The position numbers and the translations under genes are program-made. The notes under the pieces were generated by a model. It saw only the letters and a program-made list of their open reading frames with translations. It was not told where the DNA came from and ran no database searches. This document shows positions 1 through 7,452 of a stretch of 23,855 nt of DNA, piece after piece. Each line of letters starts with the position of its first letter. The first letter of the stretch is position 1. Source of the DNA: an uncultured Collinsella sp. (lineage in GTDB: Bacteria; Actinomycetota; Coriobacteriia; Coriobacteriales; Coriobacteriaceae). Location of the stretch: positions 1 through 23,855 of the forward strand of contig UQNU01000034.1 of the NCBI GenBank assembly GCA_900542555.1. Direction: 5' to 3'.

Positions 1-54
1 GCAGCAGGGGCTCTCAATGTTTTTATGTCCTGCTCATATCGTCTCTGCCGGCAG

Positions 55-77
55 TTGGGGGGACATTTCTTTGGTGC
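55..77 (+). repeat. Dispersed GGGGACATTTC-type short repeat
   Basis: This intergenic stretch beside the HAD gene reads TTGGGGGGACATTTCTTTGG followed by TGC. It resembles the units at 19721-19817 (core GGGGACRTTCYTT, followed in one unit by TTGTGCC). It is non-coding and probably one member of a genome-wide short repeat family; the family assignment rests only on similarity inside this window. Confidence 0.4.
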
Positions 78-81
78 GGGG

Positions 82-118
82 GGGCAGCTAAAAGAGTCCC
101 GTCCCACATTAGCTACCC
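82..118. repeat. Inverted repeat; right half recurs at 14335-14360
   Basis: The arms GGGCAGCTAA (82-91) and TTAGCTACCC (109-118) pair over 10 positions with one G-U wobble around an 18-nt loop. Positions 93-118 match 14335-14360 at about 20 of 26 positions (shared GTCCCG, CCA, ATTAGCT and CCC blocks). No T-run follows on either strand, so this is not a convincing terminator for the neighbouring HAD gene. It is best described as a dispersed intergenic repeat of unknown role. Confidence 0.45.
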
Positions 119-135
119 GTGGGAGGGATGAGCGG

Positions 136-804
136 TTACTCGCCCAGTACCAGCGCCGCGAGCTCTGCCTGGGTGTCCACCACGTAGTCGGCGCCGGCGG
201 CCTCCAGCTCTGCGCGGCCGCGGAAGCCCCAGCTGACGCCCGCGCTCTTAAGGCCGGCGTTGTGGCCGGTCAGGATATCGACATTGGAATCGCCCACATA
301 GAGTGTGGTTGCCGGATCGGCGCCCAGCTCCTCCATCACATGCAGCGTGACGGGTGCTTCGGGCTTGGGCGGAAACGCATCGACACGGCCCTGTACCAGC
401 GCAAAGCGCTCGGAACCAAAATACTTCTCGATAAGCGGAGCCGCCGAGATGTGGTCCTTGTTGGTGAGCACGGCAAGCTGCACACCCGCGGCGCGCAGGC
501 GGTCGAGCATCTCGATCGTGCCGGCATAGGGGGCAGTGTGGTCCTCCTTGTGATCGCCGTAGTAAGCCCTAAACTCGGCAAGCGTCTGCTCGAACATGCG
601 GCCGTCGCTCGCGTACTCGGCGGGCATAAAGCGCTCAACCAGCTTGAGCATGCCGTTTCCCACCTTGTAGCGGTACTCGTCGACGGCAAACGTGGGCCAG
701 CCGTGCGCCTCGCAGGTATGGTTGCCGGCGGCCGCCAGGTCCTCGAGCGTGTTGAGGATGGTTCCGTCCAGGTCAAAGATCACATGGGAAAAAGCTGCTG
801 CCAT
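136..804 (-). CDS. HAD-superfamily phosphatase (phosphoglycolate phosphatase-like)
   Basis: A 222-residue haloacid-dehalogenase-like hydrolase. Motif I is DLDGT at residues 11-15, with D11 as nucleophile and D13 as acid/base. Motif II is the LTN of VLTNK, followed by a FPPKP lysine segment and motif III/IV GDSNVD near the C-terminus. A helical cap lies between motifs I and II, as in the Gph/PGP-like C1-cap subgroup, so the likely substrate is a small phosphoester such as 2-phosphoglycolate; the true substrate cannot be read from sequence. The start at 804 is chosen because GGGAG lies 5 nt upstream and it begins directly before the hydrophobic strand leading into DLDGT; upstream in-frame ATGs lack such a site. 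It is the last gene of the minus-strand hyp region, 123 nt after hypE, and may have its own promoter (a TATTAT lies in the gap). A hydrogenase role is not implied. Confidence 0.88.
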   Translation of the reverse strand: MAAAFSHVIFDLDGTILNTLEDLAAAGNHTCEAHGWPTFAVDEYRYKVGNGMLKLVERFMPAEYASDGRMFEQTLAEFRAYYGDHKEDHTAPYAGTIEMLDRLRAAGVQLAVLTNKDHISAAPLIEKYFGSERFALVQGRVDAFPPKPEAPVTLHVMEELGADPATTLYVGDSNVDILTGHNAGLKSAGVSWGFRGRAELEAAGADYVVDTQAELAALVLGE

Positions 805-927
805 GAAAGCTCCCGTCATTGGGTTTAAAACGCACCTCATAATACTGGGCTTGTGCGTTGGGCGTGCTTGGAATCTGAACATCTCCAGGGATATCGGGCC
901 ACATCGCGCCGACCGTGCGATTCTGCC

Positions 928-1962
928 CTAGCAAATTCTCGGCAGCTGCTCTCCCACGAGCATGTCGAGGATGCGGGTCGAGCCCCAGCCGGTGCGCACG
1001 CGCACGGCGGGACGGGCACCCTCGGCAAGCGGCAGCACGCGACCGATGACGGCGGCATTCTCGCCGTAGTGGGCGGCGCGCATGGCGGCTAGCGCGGCAT
1101 CGGCTTGCTCGGCCGGCACGACGGCAACCATCTTGCCCTCGTTTGCCACCTGCAGCACATCGTAGCCGAGCATCTCGCAGGCGGCCTGCACGTCGGGACG
1201 CACGGGCACGGCATCTTCGTCGACCTCCATGGCAACACCGCTGGCCTGGGCAAACTCGTTGAGTGTGGACGCCAGGCCACCTCGCGTGGGGTCGCGAAAG
1301 CAACGCGTGCCGGGCGCTGCGGCCAAAACGTCGGCAATCAGGTGGTTGAGCGGCGCGGCATCGCTTTCGATCGTGCTCGAAAACGCCAGGCCCTCGCGCT
1401 GGCTCATGATGGCGATGCCGTGGTCGCCCAGCGTACCCGATACCAGAATGACATCGCCGGGCTGGCAGTTGGCACCGCTGAGCGCCACGCCCGTGGGAAC
1501 CTCGCCTACGCCGGCGGTATTGATGTAGACGCCGTCGGCTCCGCCGCGCTCGACCACCTTGGTGTCGCCCGTGATTATGGACACGCCCGCCTCGCGCGCC
1601 GTTTCGGCCATCGTCTGCACAATCTGACGGAGCTTATCCATGGGATAGCCCTCTTCGAGGATAAAGCCGCACGATAGGTAGCGTACGTTGGCGCCCGAGG
1701 TCGCGACGTCGTTGACGGTTCCGCATACGGCGAGGCGGCCGATATTGCCGCCGGGGAAGAACTGCGGCGAGACCACAAAGCTGTCGGTCGACATGGCGAT
1801 GCGCCCGCTCGCGGGCAGCGCGGCGACGCCGGCGTCGTTGCCTTCGAGCAGCTCGGGCGACCCAAAGGCATCCAAAAAGACCTCATCGATGATGCGCTTC
1901 ATCATCTGTCCGCCAGAGCCGTGGCCCAACAGGACGGTGCTATCGGTGATGCTATGGGACAT
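928..1962 (-). CDS. hypE: HypE, carbamoyl dehydratase for [NiFe]-hydrogenase cyanide ligand synthesis
   Basis: A 344-residue PurM/SelD-like protein. HypE receives a carbamoyl group from HypF on its C-terminal cysteine and dehydrates it with ATP to a thiocyanate, which donates CN to the iron on HypC-HypD. Visible signs are the N-terminal GHGSGGQMM glycine-rich motif, STDSFVVSPQFFPGG, the GDTKVVERG segment, RDPTRGGL, and the diagnostic C-terminus ending PRIC with C344 as carbamoyl acceptor. The ATG at 1962 is preferred over the TTG two codons upstream because GGAG sits 8 nt before the ATG. It lies 48 nt downstream of hypD and is probably co-transcribed with hypF-C-D. Length and all key motifs are normal for the family. 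Confidence 0.96.
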   Translation of the reverse strand: MSHSITDSTVLLGHGSGGQMMKRIIDEVFLDAFGSPELLEGNDAGVAALPASGRIAMSTDSFVVSPQFFPGGNIGRLAVCGTVNDVATSGANVRYLSCGFILEEGYPMDKLRQIVQTMAETAREAGVSIITGDTKVVERGGADGVYINTAGVGEVPTGVALSGANCQPGDVILVSGTLGDHGIAIMSQREGLAFSSTIESDAAPLNHLIADVLAAAPGTRCFRDPTRGGLASTLNEFAQASGVAMEVDEDAVPVRPDVQAACEMLGYDVLQVANEGKMVAVVPAEQADAALAAMRAAHYGENAAVIGRVLPLAEGARPAVRVRTGWGSTRILDMLVGEQLPRIC

Positions 1963-2010
1963 ATCCAAAACTCCAATCGTGGGTGGTGCCGGTGTGCGGG
2001 TGCGTCTGGG

Positions 2011-3123
2011 CTAGCTTCGGTAGCGGAAATATGCTGCGCAGCTGCCCTCGGAGCTCACCATGCAGGGACCGACGGGATGCTCGGGTGTACAAGCGTGACC
2101 GAAAAGAGGGCAGTCGCTCGGTGTAATGGCTCCGCGCAACACGTCGCCGCAGCGGCACCCACGCGGCTCGACCGTCGCCTCAACGGGCACGTCAAAGCGG
2201 GTACGGGCATCAAAGCGCGAGAACTCGGGGCGGATAGAAAGGCCCGAGTTGGCAATCGGCCCCAGCCCGCGCCACGTGGTGTCGCATGGCTCAAACACCT
2301 GCTCGACCAGCTGGCGTGCCACAGGGTTGCCGTCTGCGTTGACGCCACGGCGGTAGGCGTTGTCGATCGCGGGCCTGTCCTCGACAACCATCTGGACCAG
2401 CATGCAGATGCCCTGCAGGATATCGACCGGTTCAAATCCTGTGACCACGCCCGGGGTATTGAACTCGTCGACCAAAAAACCAAAGGGGGCTAAGCCCGTG
2501 ATGGTGGCGACGTGGCCCGGCAGGATAAAGCCGTCGATAGTGGTCTCGGGATCGTTGGCGATGGTGCGCAGCGCCGGCGGCGTGGTCTTGTGGGCGCAGT
2601 AGACCGAGAAGTTCTGGAGTCCGCGTGTATCGGCCTCCAAAATGGCGGCGGCGATGGTGGGCGTTGTGGTCTCAAAGCCCACGCCCATAAAAATGACCGG
2701 GCGATCGGGGTTTTGCTCGGCAATGTCGAGCGCGTCGAGCGGGGAGTAGACGATGCGAATGTCGCGCCCTGCCGCTTTTTGCGCAGCGAGCGAGGTGGAT
2801 GATCCGGGCACGCGCATCATGTCGCCAAAGGTGGTGATGATGGCGCCGTCTATGTTGGCGAGCGCGATTGCGTGGTCGATGTCGCGGTTGGCGGTAACGC
2901 AGACGGGGCAACCCGGACCGCTCAGCAGTTTGAGCCCGGCAGGCATAATGGAGCGAAAGCCATAGCGGCCGATACTCACGGTATGCGTGCCGCAGACTTC
3001 CATAAGGTTGATGGTGCGGTCGCCGACGAGTTCACGGATGCGTTCGATGAGCTCGCGGGCTAGCTTGGAATCGCGAAATGCCGAAAAGTCGATACCGGAG
3101 CGAGCCGGCTGTCCGGCCGCCAC
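2011..3123 (-). CDS. hypD: HypD, Fe-S scaffold for Fe(CN)2CO assembly
   Basis: A 370-residue HypD. With HypC it holds the iron on which the two cyanides and one CO of the [NiFe] active site are assembled, using its [4Fe-4S] cluster and a redox-active cysteine pair. Visible motifs are MEVCGTHT (C44, essential in the family), GPGCPVC (C72 and C75), FGDMMRVPGS, GFETTTPT, LPGHV, and a C-terminal cysteine-rich segment (CRC, DCPLFGHAC, GPC, SC) matching the cluster-binding region. The start is a GTG whose G is also the last base of the hypC stop codon (TAGTG), so translation is probably coupled to hypC; a GAGG lies about 7 nt upstream. Complete and typical. Confidence 0.97.
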   Translation of the reverse strand: MAAGQPARSGIDFSAFRDSKLARELIERIRELVGDRTINLMEVCGTHTVSIGRYGFRSIMPAGLKLLSGPGCPVCVTANRDIDHAIALANIDGAIITTFGDMMRVPGSSTSLAAQKAAGRDIRIVYSPLDALDIAEQNPDRPVIFMGVGFETTTPTIAAAILEADTRGLQNFSVYCAHKTTPPALRTIANDPETTIDGFILPGHVATITGLAPFGFLVDEFNTPGVVTGFEPVDILQGICMLVQMVVEDRPAIDNAYRRGVNADGNPVARQLVEQVFEPCDTTWRGLGPIANSGLSIRPEFSRFDARTRFDVPVEATVEPRGCRCGDVLRGAITPSDCPLFGHACTPEHPVGPCMVSSEGSCAAYFRYRS

Positions 3124-3383
3124 TAGTATGCCTCGGCCGGGTTGCTGGCCAGCTGGTCTTCTTCGGCCAGTTCGGTCATGGCATTAACGAGCTCGAGCGT
3201 TTCTTGCGCTTCCTGCTCGTCGACGATCTGGATGCCAAAGCCGGCGTGTACGAGAATATAGTCGCCAACCTGTGCCGTCGGCACGAGTCGTAGCGACACG
3301 GGGCGCTCGATGCCCATCATGTCGACGGTGGCCTTGAGGTCGTCATCGCGTTTGACTACTTTACCGGGAACGGCAAGGCACAT
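3123..3383 (-). CDS. hypC: HypC/HybG/HupF-family hydrogenase maturation chaperone
   Basis: An 86-residue HypC. It starts MCLAVPGKVV; C2, exposed after removal of the initiator Met, binds iron and later the hydrogenase large-subunit precursor. H46 lies in the conserved GDYILVHAGFGI block. The C-terminal 35 residues form an acidic helix. It shuttles the Fe(CN)2CO unit from HypD to the hydrogenase. AAAGGGG about 8 nt upstream supports the ATG. It overlaps hypD by one base and follows hypF after a 134-nt gap in which I see no clear promoter or terminator. The family pairs specifically with one hydrogenase, so a [NiFe]-hydrogenase structural operon is expected elsewhere in the genome. Confidence 0.97.
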   Translation of the reverse strand: MCLAVPGKVVKRDDDLKATVDMMGIERPVSLRLVPTAQVGDYILVHAGFGIQIVDEQEAQETLELVNAMTELAEEDQLASNPAEAY

Positions 3384-3517
3384 ATTGTTCCCCTTTTAGA
3401 CGCTTTGCGCTGGATAGGCGCTCAATAATCCATCAGTTGATGGTAGCGCTCGCGGGGTTTGCGGGCAAACGCGTTACGCCTGTGAGACGGCTGGGCGCGG
3501 CGGCGTGCGAGGGAGAG

Positions 3518-5989
3518 CTACTGTGATGCAATCTGCGCAAGACGAGCGCTTGCGACCGCCGCCTGACCGTAGGCGATGCAGCCGTCATTGACGGGTACGG
3601 TGTGGGGGACCAAGACAGCAAGGCCCGCGCTTTTGAGCTCGCGGGTGAGGAGCTGAAGCAGAAGTCGGTTCATGAACACGCCGCCCGAGAGCGCGACGGT
3701 GTCGATGCCCTCGCGCACGCAGATATCGCCGGCGATGCGCGCCGAGGAGCGCGCGACGGCTACATGGAAGTCGAGTGCGAGCCTGTCGGCGGGCGCTCCG
3801 GCTTCAATTCCTCCCAAAAGTGCCTCAAAGAGCGCTTTCTGGTCCAGAACATAGGGGCCGTCCAACCACGATAGGTCAGATGCGGAATAGCCGGCGTTGT
3901 CGTCGGGAAAATGAGCGATTTCGCTGTCGAGCGCGCGCCAGGCGGCGGCTTCGAGCTCGATGGCGGGTTCGCCCTCGTAGGTTGCCTGGCCGCAAATGCC
4001 CAAAATCGCGGCTGCGGCATCAAACAGGCGACCCATGCTGCTGGTGCGCGGACTGTTGATGCCGCGCTCGATCATCGTTGCCGTTATGCTGCGCGTTTGC
4101 TCGTCAAGGCTGTCCAAGAGTCCCGCGGCGCCCGGGTGCTCGAGCAGGTTGAGTTCGCTCAGCAGGGCAAAGGCGTTGCGGCGGGCATCGTGTACGGATG
4201 CGGCGCCACCGGGAAGTGCCCAGGTGCGCAGATGCGCGACGCGCTCAAAATCGGCGAGACGGGAGATAAGAAACTCGCCGCCCCATATGGTGCCATCGGC
4301 GCCGGCACCCGTGCCGTCGAAGGCAATGCCGAGGACGCGTGCATCGGGCGCAAGCCGGCCTGCGACAATCGCCTCTGCCATTACGCTCGCGATGTGCGCA
4401 TGATGATGCTGGACTTCAATAAGCGGCAGATTGTGCTCCCGTGCCTGCTCGCGCGCCCACTGGCTCGACAGATAGCTGGGATGCATGTCGCATGCCAAGG
4501 CGACAGGTGCCAGGTCAAAGAGGTTTTCCAGACGCGTGCGCGCGGCACTCCATGCATCGAAAGTCGCGCCGTTTTCGACATCGCCGATATGCTGCGACAC
4601 AAAACAGGTCGTATGACCGTCGGCGTCCTCGCGCGTGAGTGCAATCGTGGCTTTTTGCTGCGGACCGCAGGCGAGCACGCAGGGCGTGGTGCCGTCGAGC
4701 GCCGGCAACGACAGCGGCTGCGGCGCATATCCGCGTGCGCGACGCACGGGCATGACGTCGCCGTCGACCACGCGTACCACGGAGTCGTCGTAGCGCGACA
4801 GAATCGCGCGGTTGTTGCCGAGCAGCGCATCGGCGATGCTGGCGGCAACGAGGTGCTCCCATGCAAGGGCGTCGTCGGTCTCGATGGGCTCTTCGCTCAG
4901 GTTTCCGCTGGTCATGACAAGCGCGTGAATGCCGTGCGCCGCGGCTGCGGCGAGCAGTAAATGTTGAAGCGGGGTGTAGGGGAGCATGACGCCGAGCTCG
5001 GGCAAGTCGTGCGCGACGGATGGCGCGAGCTCGGGGGCGTTGGGGGAACCGTGGGTGTCGTTGCCGGTTGCGCGGCGACGCAACAGCACAATGGGACGAA
5101 CGCTGCCGGCAAGCAGATCACGCTCAACGCCATCGATATGACACAGGCGCTCGGCGTTGGCAAGGCCGCGCACCATAACGGCAAGTGGCTTATTGCTGCG
5201 ACGCTTGCGATGGCACAGCTCGTGCACCGCCTGTTCGTTGGTGGCATCGCAGGTTAGGTGGAATCCGCCCATACCCTTGATGGCGATGATGCCGCCGCCT
5301 GCCAGCAGCTCGACGCAGCGTTCGATGATGGCATCGCTGGCCTCGCGCGTGGAGCCGACGGCTGGTGTTGCGTCGACACCCGCTGGTACAACGTCGCGAT
5401 CCGCCTCGCGCCACGTAATGTGCGGCCCGCATTCAAAGCAGGCGTCGGGTTGCGCGTGAAACCGCCGATCGAGCGGGTCGGCATACTCTGCGGCGCAGGT
5501 GGGGCACATGGGAAAGCGATCCATCGAGGTTGCCGCTCGGTCATAGGGCAGCGAGCGAATGATGGTAAAGCGCGGCCCGCAATTGGTGCAGTTGATAAAG
5601 GGATAGTGAAAGCGTCGGTCGGCGGGGTCGAACAGCTCGTGCAGGCAGTCGTCGCATGTGGCGATGTCGGGCGAGATGAGCGTCGTGTGGGCAGTCTGAT
5701 CCCGCGACGCCACAATGCGAAAACCCTGCTCGTTAGCGGCGTCCCAGTCGCCGGGTGCTAGGTCCACAACCTCGACATGCTCCACGCGAGACGCCGCAGG
5801 CGCATGTTCGGAAAGCGCGGCGATAAATTCGTCGAGCGACTCGCTTTGAGCGTGCGCCTCGATATGCACGCCATCGCCCGCGTTGAGCACCCAGCCGCAA
5901 ATGCCGTGCGCCATGGCCTCGCGATACACAAACGGTCGCATGCCGACACCCTGCACAATGCCCGTTACATGGATATGCGCATGTCGCAT
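3518..5989 (-). CDS. hypF: HypF carbamoyltransferase
   Basis: An 823-residue HypF that converts carbamoyl phosphate and ATP into carbamoyl-AMP and passes the carbamoyl group to the HypE C-terminal cysteine. Domains in order: acylphosphatase-like (residues ~1-90, GIVQGVGMRPF with R18, and N36); two Zn-finger-like motifs with cysteine pairs at 112/115, 134/137, 162/165 and 184/187; a YrdC-like domain (~215-420, with IAIKGMGGFHL and KRRSNKPLAVMVR); and a Kae1/TobZ-like domain with the metal-binding HHHAH at 528-532, FDGTGAGADGTIWGGEF, and ALSGGVFMN near the end. The ATG has an AGGAGG 5 nt upstream. It lies 29 nt after nikR, so is probably co-transcribed with it. Full length, no missing motif. 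Confidence 0.97.
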   Translation of the reverse strand: MRHAHIHVTGIVQGVGMRPFVYREAMAHGICGWVLNAGDGVHIEAHAQSESLDEFIAALSEHAPAASRVEHVEVVDLAPGDWDAANEQGFRIVASRDQTAHTTLISPDIATCDDCLHELFDPADRRFHYPFINCTNCGPRFTIIRSLPYDRAATSMDRFPMCPTCAAEYADPLDRRFHAQPDACFECGPHITWREADRDVVPAGVDATPAVGSTREASDAIIERCVELLAGGGIIAIKGMGGFHLTCDATNEQAVHELCHRKRRSNKPLAVMVRGLANAERLCHIDGVERDLLAGSVRPIVLLRRRATGNDTHGSPNAPELAPSVAHDLPELGVMLPYTPLQHLLLAAAAAHGIHALVMTSGNLSEEPIETDDALAWEHLVAASIADALLGNNRAILSRYDDSVVRVVDGDVMPVRRARGYAPQPLSLPALDGTTPCVLACGPQQKATIALTREDADGHTTCFVSQHIGDVENGATFDAWSAARTRLENLFDLAPVALACDMHPSYLSSQWAREQAREHNLPLIEVQHHHAHIASVMAEAIVAGRLAPDARVLGIAFDGTGAGADGTIWGGEFLISRLADFERVAHLRTWALPGGAASVHDARRNAFALLSELNLLEHPGAAGLLDSLDEQTRSITATMIERGINSPRTSSMGRLFDAAAAILGICGQATYEGEPAIELEAAAWRALDSEIAHFPDDNAGYSASDLSWLDGPYVLDQKALFEALLGGIEAGAPADRLALDFHVAVARSSARIAGDICVREGIDTVALSGGVFMNRLLLQLLTRELKSAGLAVLVPHTVPVNDGCIAYGQAAVASARLAQIASQ

Positions 5990-6018
5990 GCGACCCTCCT
6001 TCGTTGAAATGTGTGCTG

Positions 6019-6525
6019 TTACAGCCCCAGGCTCTGCTCGGTGGCGGCGCAGGTGAGCTCGCCGTGTTTAACCCCGCGCAGGCCCAGCAGACGGTCAGCC
6101 AGCTCGTAGACACGTTCGCCGCGACCCTTAAGCGCCAGAATCTCCAAGCAGTTGTGGTGATCCAGGTGCACATGCATGGTCGATACGATCTCGTCGGTGT
6201 AGTCGTGTTGCACCTCGTCCAAGCGGCGCGTCAGGTCGCCGGTGTGATGGTCGTAAATCATGGTGAGTGATCCGATGACCTGCTCGTCGGGCGTTCGCAT
6301 CTGCTCCTTGGCAATCGATGCGCGAATCAGGTCGCGTACAGCCTCGGAGCGGTTGGCCACGTCGCCGCGGCGCGCGATCTGCTCGTCAAAGCGGCGCAAC
6401 AGGTCGTCGGGCGCGGTGACCGAAAAACGGACCAGCTCGGAGGCGGAGCCGCTGCAACGGCAGTCTGCGTCGCCGGTCGGCCCGTGCGAATGCTCGTGCC
6501 CGCAGGTGTGCTCGTGCTCGGTCAC
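6019..6525 (-). CDS. nikR: NikR-type nickel-responsive regulator with His/Cys-rich N-terminal extension
   Basis: A 168-residue ribbon-helix-helix regulator. Residues ~31-72 (LVRFSVTAPDDLLRRFD through NRSEAVRDLIR) form the DNA-binding RHH, and ~85-160 form the ACT-like nickel-sensing domain. The square-planar Ni(II) ligands of E. coli NikR have exact counterparts: H107, H118, H120 (in MHVHLDHHNC) and C126. Canonical NikR is about 130 residues; here about 28 extra N-terminal residues carry six histidines and three cysteines (EHEHTCGHEHSH, CRC), suggesting additional metal binding. The start is a GTG one base after the stop of the upstream small gene with no strong Shine-Dalgarno, so translational coupling is likely. 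NikR usually represses nickel uptake genes; linkage to hyp genes suggests nickel-dependent control of hydrogenase maturation (inference). Confidence 0.93.
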   Translation of the reverse strand: MTEHEHTCGHEHSHGPTGDADCRCSGSASELVRFSVTAPDDLLRRFDEQIARRGDVANRSEAVRDLIRASIAKEQMRTPDEQVIGSLTMIYDHHTGDLTRRLDEVQHDYTDEIVSTMHVHLDHHNCLEILALKGRGERVYELADRLLGLRGVKHGELTCAATEQSLGL

Positions 6526-6526
6526 G

Positions 6527-6775
6527 CTACACCAGCTTTACGGAGCCAACGGAGTTATGGTCGGCCTCGATGGCCTCCTCGTAGCCCTCGAGTGCGTCGT
6601 GCGCCTCGTGGAGCGCCGCCATGGCGGCCTCGAGCTTGGCGCCAATGCGCTCCATATCAAAGTTCTCGGTCGCATGCAGCAGCTGATGGCTCCACTCGTG
6701 GGCGAGCTCGATCGTGTCGTCGACCTGCTTGACGCTCATGGCAAGCTGGCTCATGTTCATTCCGACGTCATGCAT
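6527..6775 (-). CDS. Small His-rich helical protein upstream of nikR (unknown function)
   Basis: An 82-residue soluble protein I do not recognise. It is predicted almost entirely alpha-helical: two amphipathic helices (~9-37 and ~42-72), no signal peptide, no membrane segment, no cysteine. It has seven histidines (H2, H26, H30, H34, H56, H59, H73); H26/H30/H34 are spaced i, i+4, i+8 on one helical face and could bind metal or pack a helical bundle. The ATG at 6775 has AAAGGAG 7 nt upstream, a strong site, and the stop lies one base before the nikR GTG, so the pair is surely co-expressed. A weak -10 (TAGAAT, 6820-6815) lies upstream. A nickel-related role is suggested only by position; a generic helical-bundle protein is equally possible. 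Confidence 0.75.
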   Translation of the reverse strand: MHDVGMNMSQLAMSVKQVDDTIELAHEWSHQLLHATENFDMERIGAKLEAAMAALHEAHDALEGYEEAIEADHNSVGSVKLV

Positions 6776-6852
6776 GGAAAGTCTCCTTTTGTACGAGTCT
6801 ATTCAGTGGTTCAGATTCTACTACGCCTGCTTTGCGCGCCACCGCATAAGAA

Positions 6853-6885
6853 AACGGGTGCGAGTCCGTCCGACCCGCACCCGTT
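6853..6885 (-). terminator. Rho-independent terminator after trxA
   Basis: The arms AACGGGTGCG (6853-6862) and CGCACCCGTT (6876-6885) pair perfectly over 10 bp around a 13-nt loop. On the minus strand the hairpin is followed by TTTTCTTAT. It lies about 110 nt past the trxA stop and before the small-protein-nikR-hyp unit, so it separates the two minus-strand transcripts. Between it and trxA (6886-6995) I see no other feature. Confidence 0.8.
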
Positions 6886-6995
6886 CACTGGGGGCTGTTT
6901 GTGATTACCATACTATCCGTGGTCGCGGGCGCAGCACCCGGCTCTCCGGTGAGCGGCGCAAAACCGTTCATGGACGGCAACACATGACCGGCGTA

Positions 6996-7316
6996 TTACA
7001 GGTGCTTCTCCAGCAGCGCCTGCAGCCTGGCCTTGGGCAGCGCGCCAACGGAGCGGTCGATTTCCTCGCCGTTCTTAAAGACAACCAGCGTGGGGATGCT
7101 CATGACGCCAAACTTCATGGCCAGGTCTTGATTGTCGTCGACGTTGCATTTGGCGACGGCAAGTTTGCCGGCCAGCTCGTCGGCCACTTCGTCAACGATG
7201 GGCGAGAGCGAACGACAGGGACCGCACCACGGTGCCCAAAAATCAACCAGCACGGGAAGGCTGCCGTTAACGACGGAATCGAAGTTCTCGGGGGTAATCT
7301 GCTTAATGTCAGCCAT
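6996..7316 (-). CDS. trxA: Thioredoxin
   Basis: A 106-residue single-domain cytoplasmic thioredoxin, the usual length. It has DFWAPWCGPC with the redox pair C31/C34, the cis-proline in SIPT (P75), and the terminal helix LQALLEKHL. It reduces protein disulfides and is itself reduced by thioredoxin reductase, whose gene is not nearby. An extra cysteine, C57, sits in VAKCNVD, a position seen in many thioredoxins. The start at 7316 is chosen over upstream in-frame ATGs because GGAGG lies 5 nt before it and the protein then begins with the normal MADIKQIT-type N-terminus. It is monocistronic: terminator at 6853-6885, divergent gene upstream. Confidence 0.97.
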   Translation of the reverse strand: MADIKQITPENFDSVVNGSLPVLVDFWAPWCGPCRSLSPIVDEVADELAGKLAVAKCNVDDNQDLAMKFGVMSIPTLVVFKNGEEIDRSVGALPKARLQALLEKHL

Positions 7317-7370
7317 GGTGACCTCCATAGTGCGACGCGGCTCGGCCGCGTAAAACTCAGTACGACCGTG

Positions 7371-7376
7371 CTTATA
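7371..7376 (-). promoter_or_regulatory. Candidate -10 box for trxA
   Basis: TATAAG on the minus strand about 55 nt upstream of the trxA ATG. The best -35 at 18-bp spacing is GTGGTT, which is weak. Position in the divergent trxA gap supports it; the call rests on pattern alone. Confidence 0.35.
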
Positions 7377-7418
7377 CCCAACGGCCCGCAATGCAACCAC
7401 TCGCGGTCGGCTCTTTTA

Positions 7419-7424
7419 TATAAT
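7419..7424 (+). promoter_or_regulatory. Candidate -10 box for the 7453 gene
   Basis: A perfect TATAAT lies 28 nt before the chosen ATG at 7453. No good -35 is seen at 17 bp. It faces away from the trxA candidate -10, forming a compact divergent promoter region of about 135 bp. Confidence 0.45.
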
Positions 7425-7452
7425 GGTGGGCACGCAAACGATTGGAGAGCGC

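Noticed and set aside
25..828. 267-codon open frame on the plus strand
   Set aside because: It is antisense to the HAD phosphatase, which has full catalytic motifs and a ribosome site; the translation has no recognisable domain.
3911..4960. 349-codon open frame on the plus strand
   Set aside because: Lies fully antisense to hypF; high-GC coding DNA commonly produces such frames, and no ribosome site or motif supports it.
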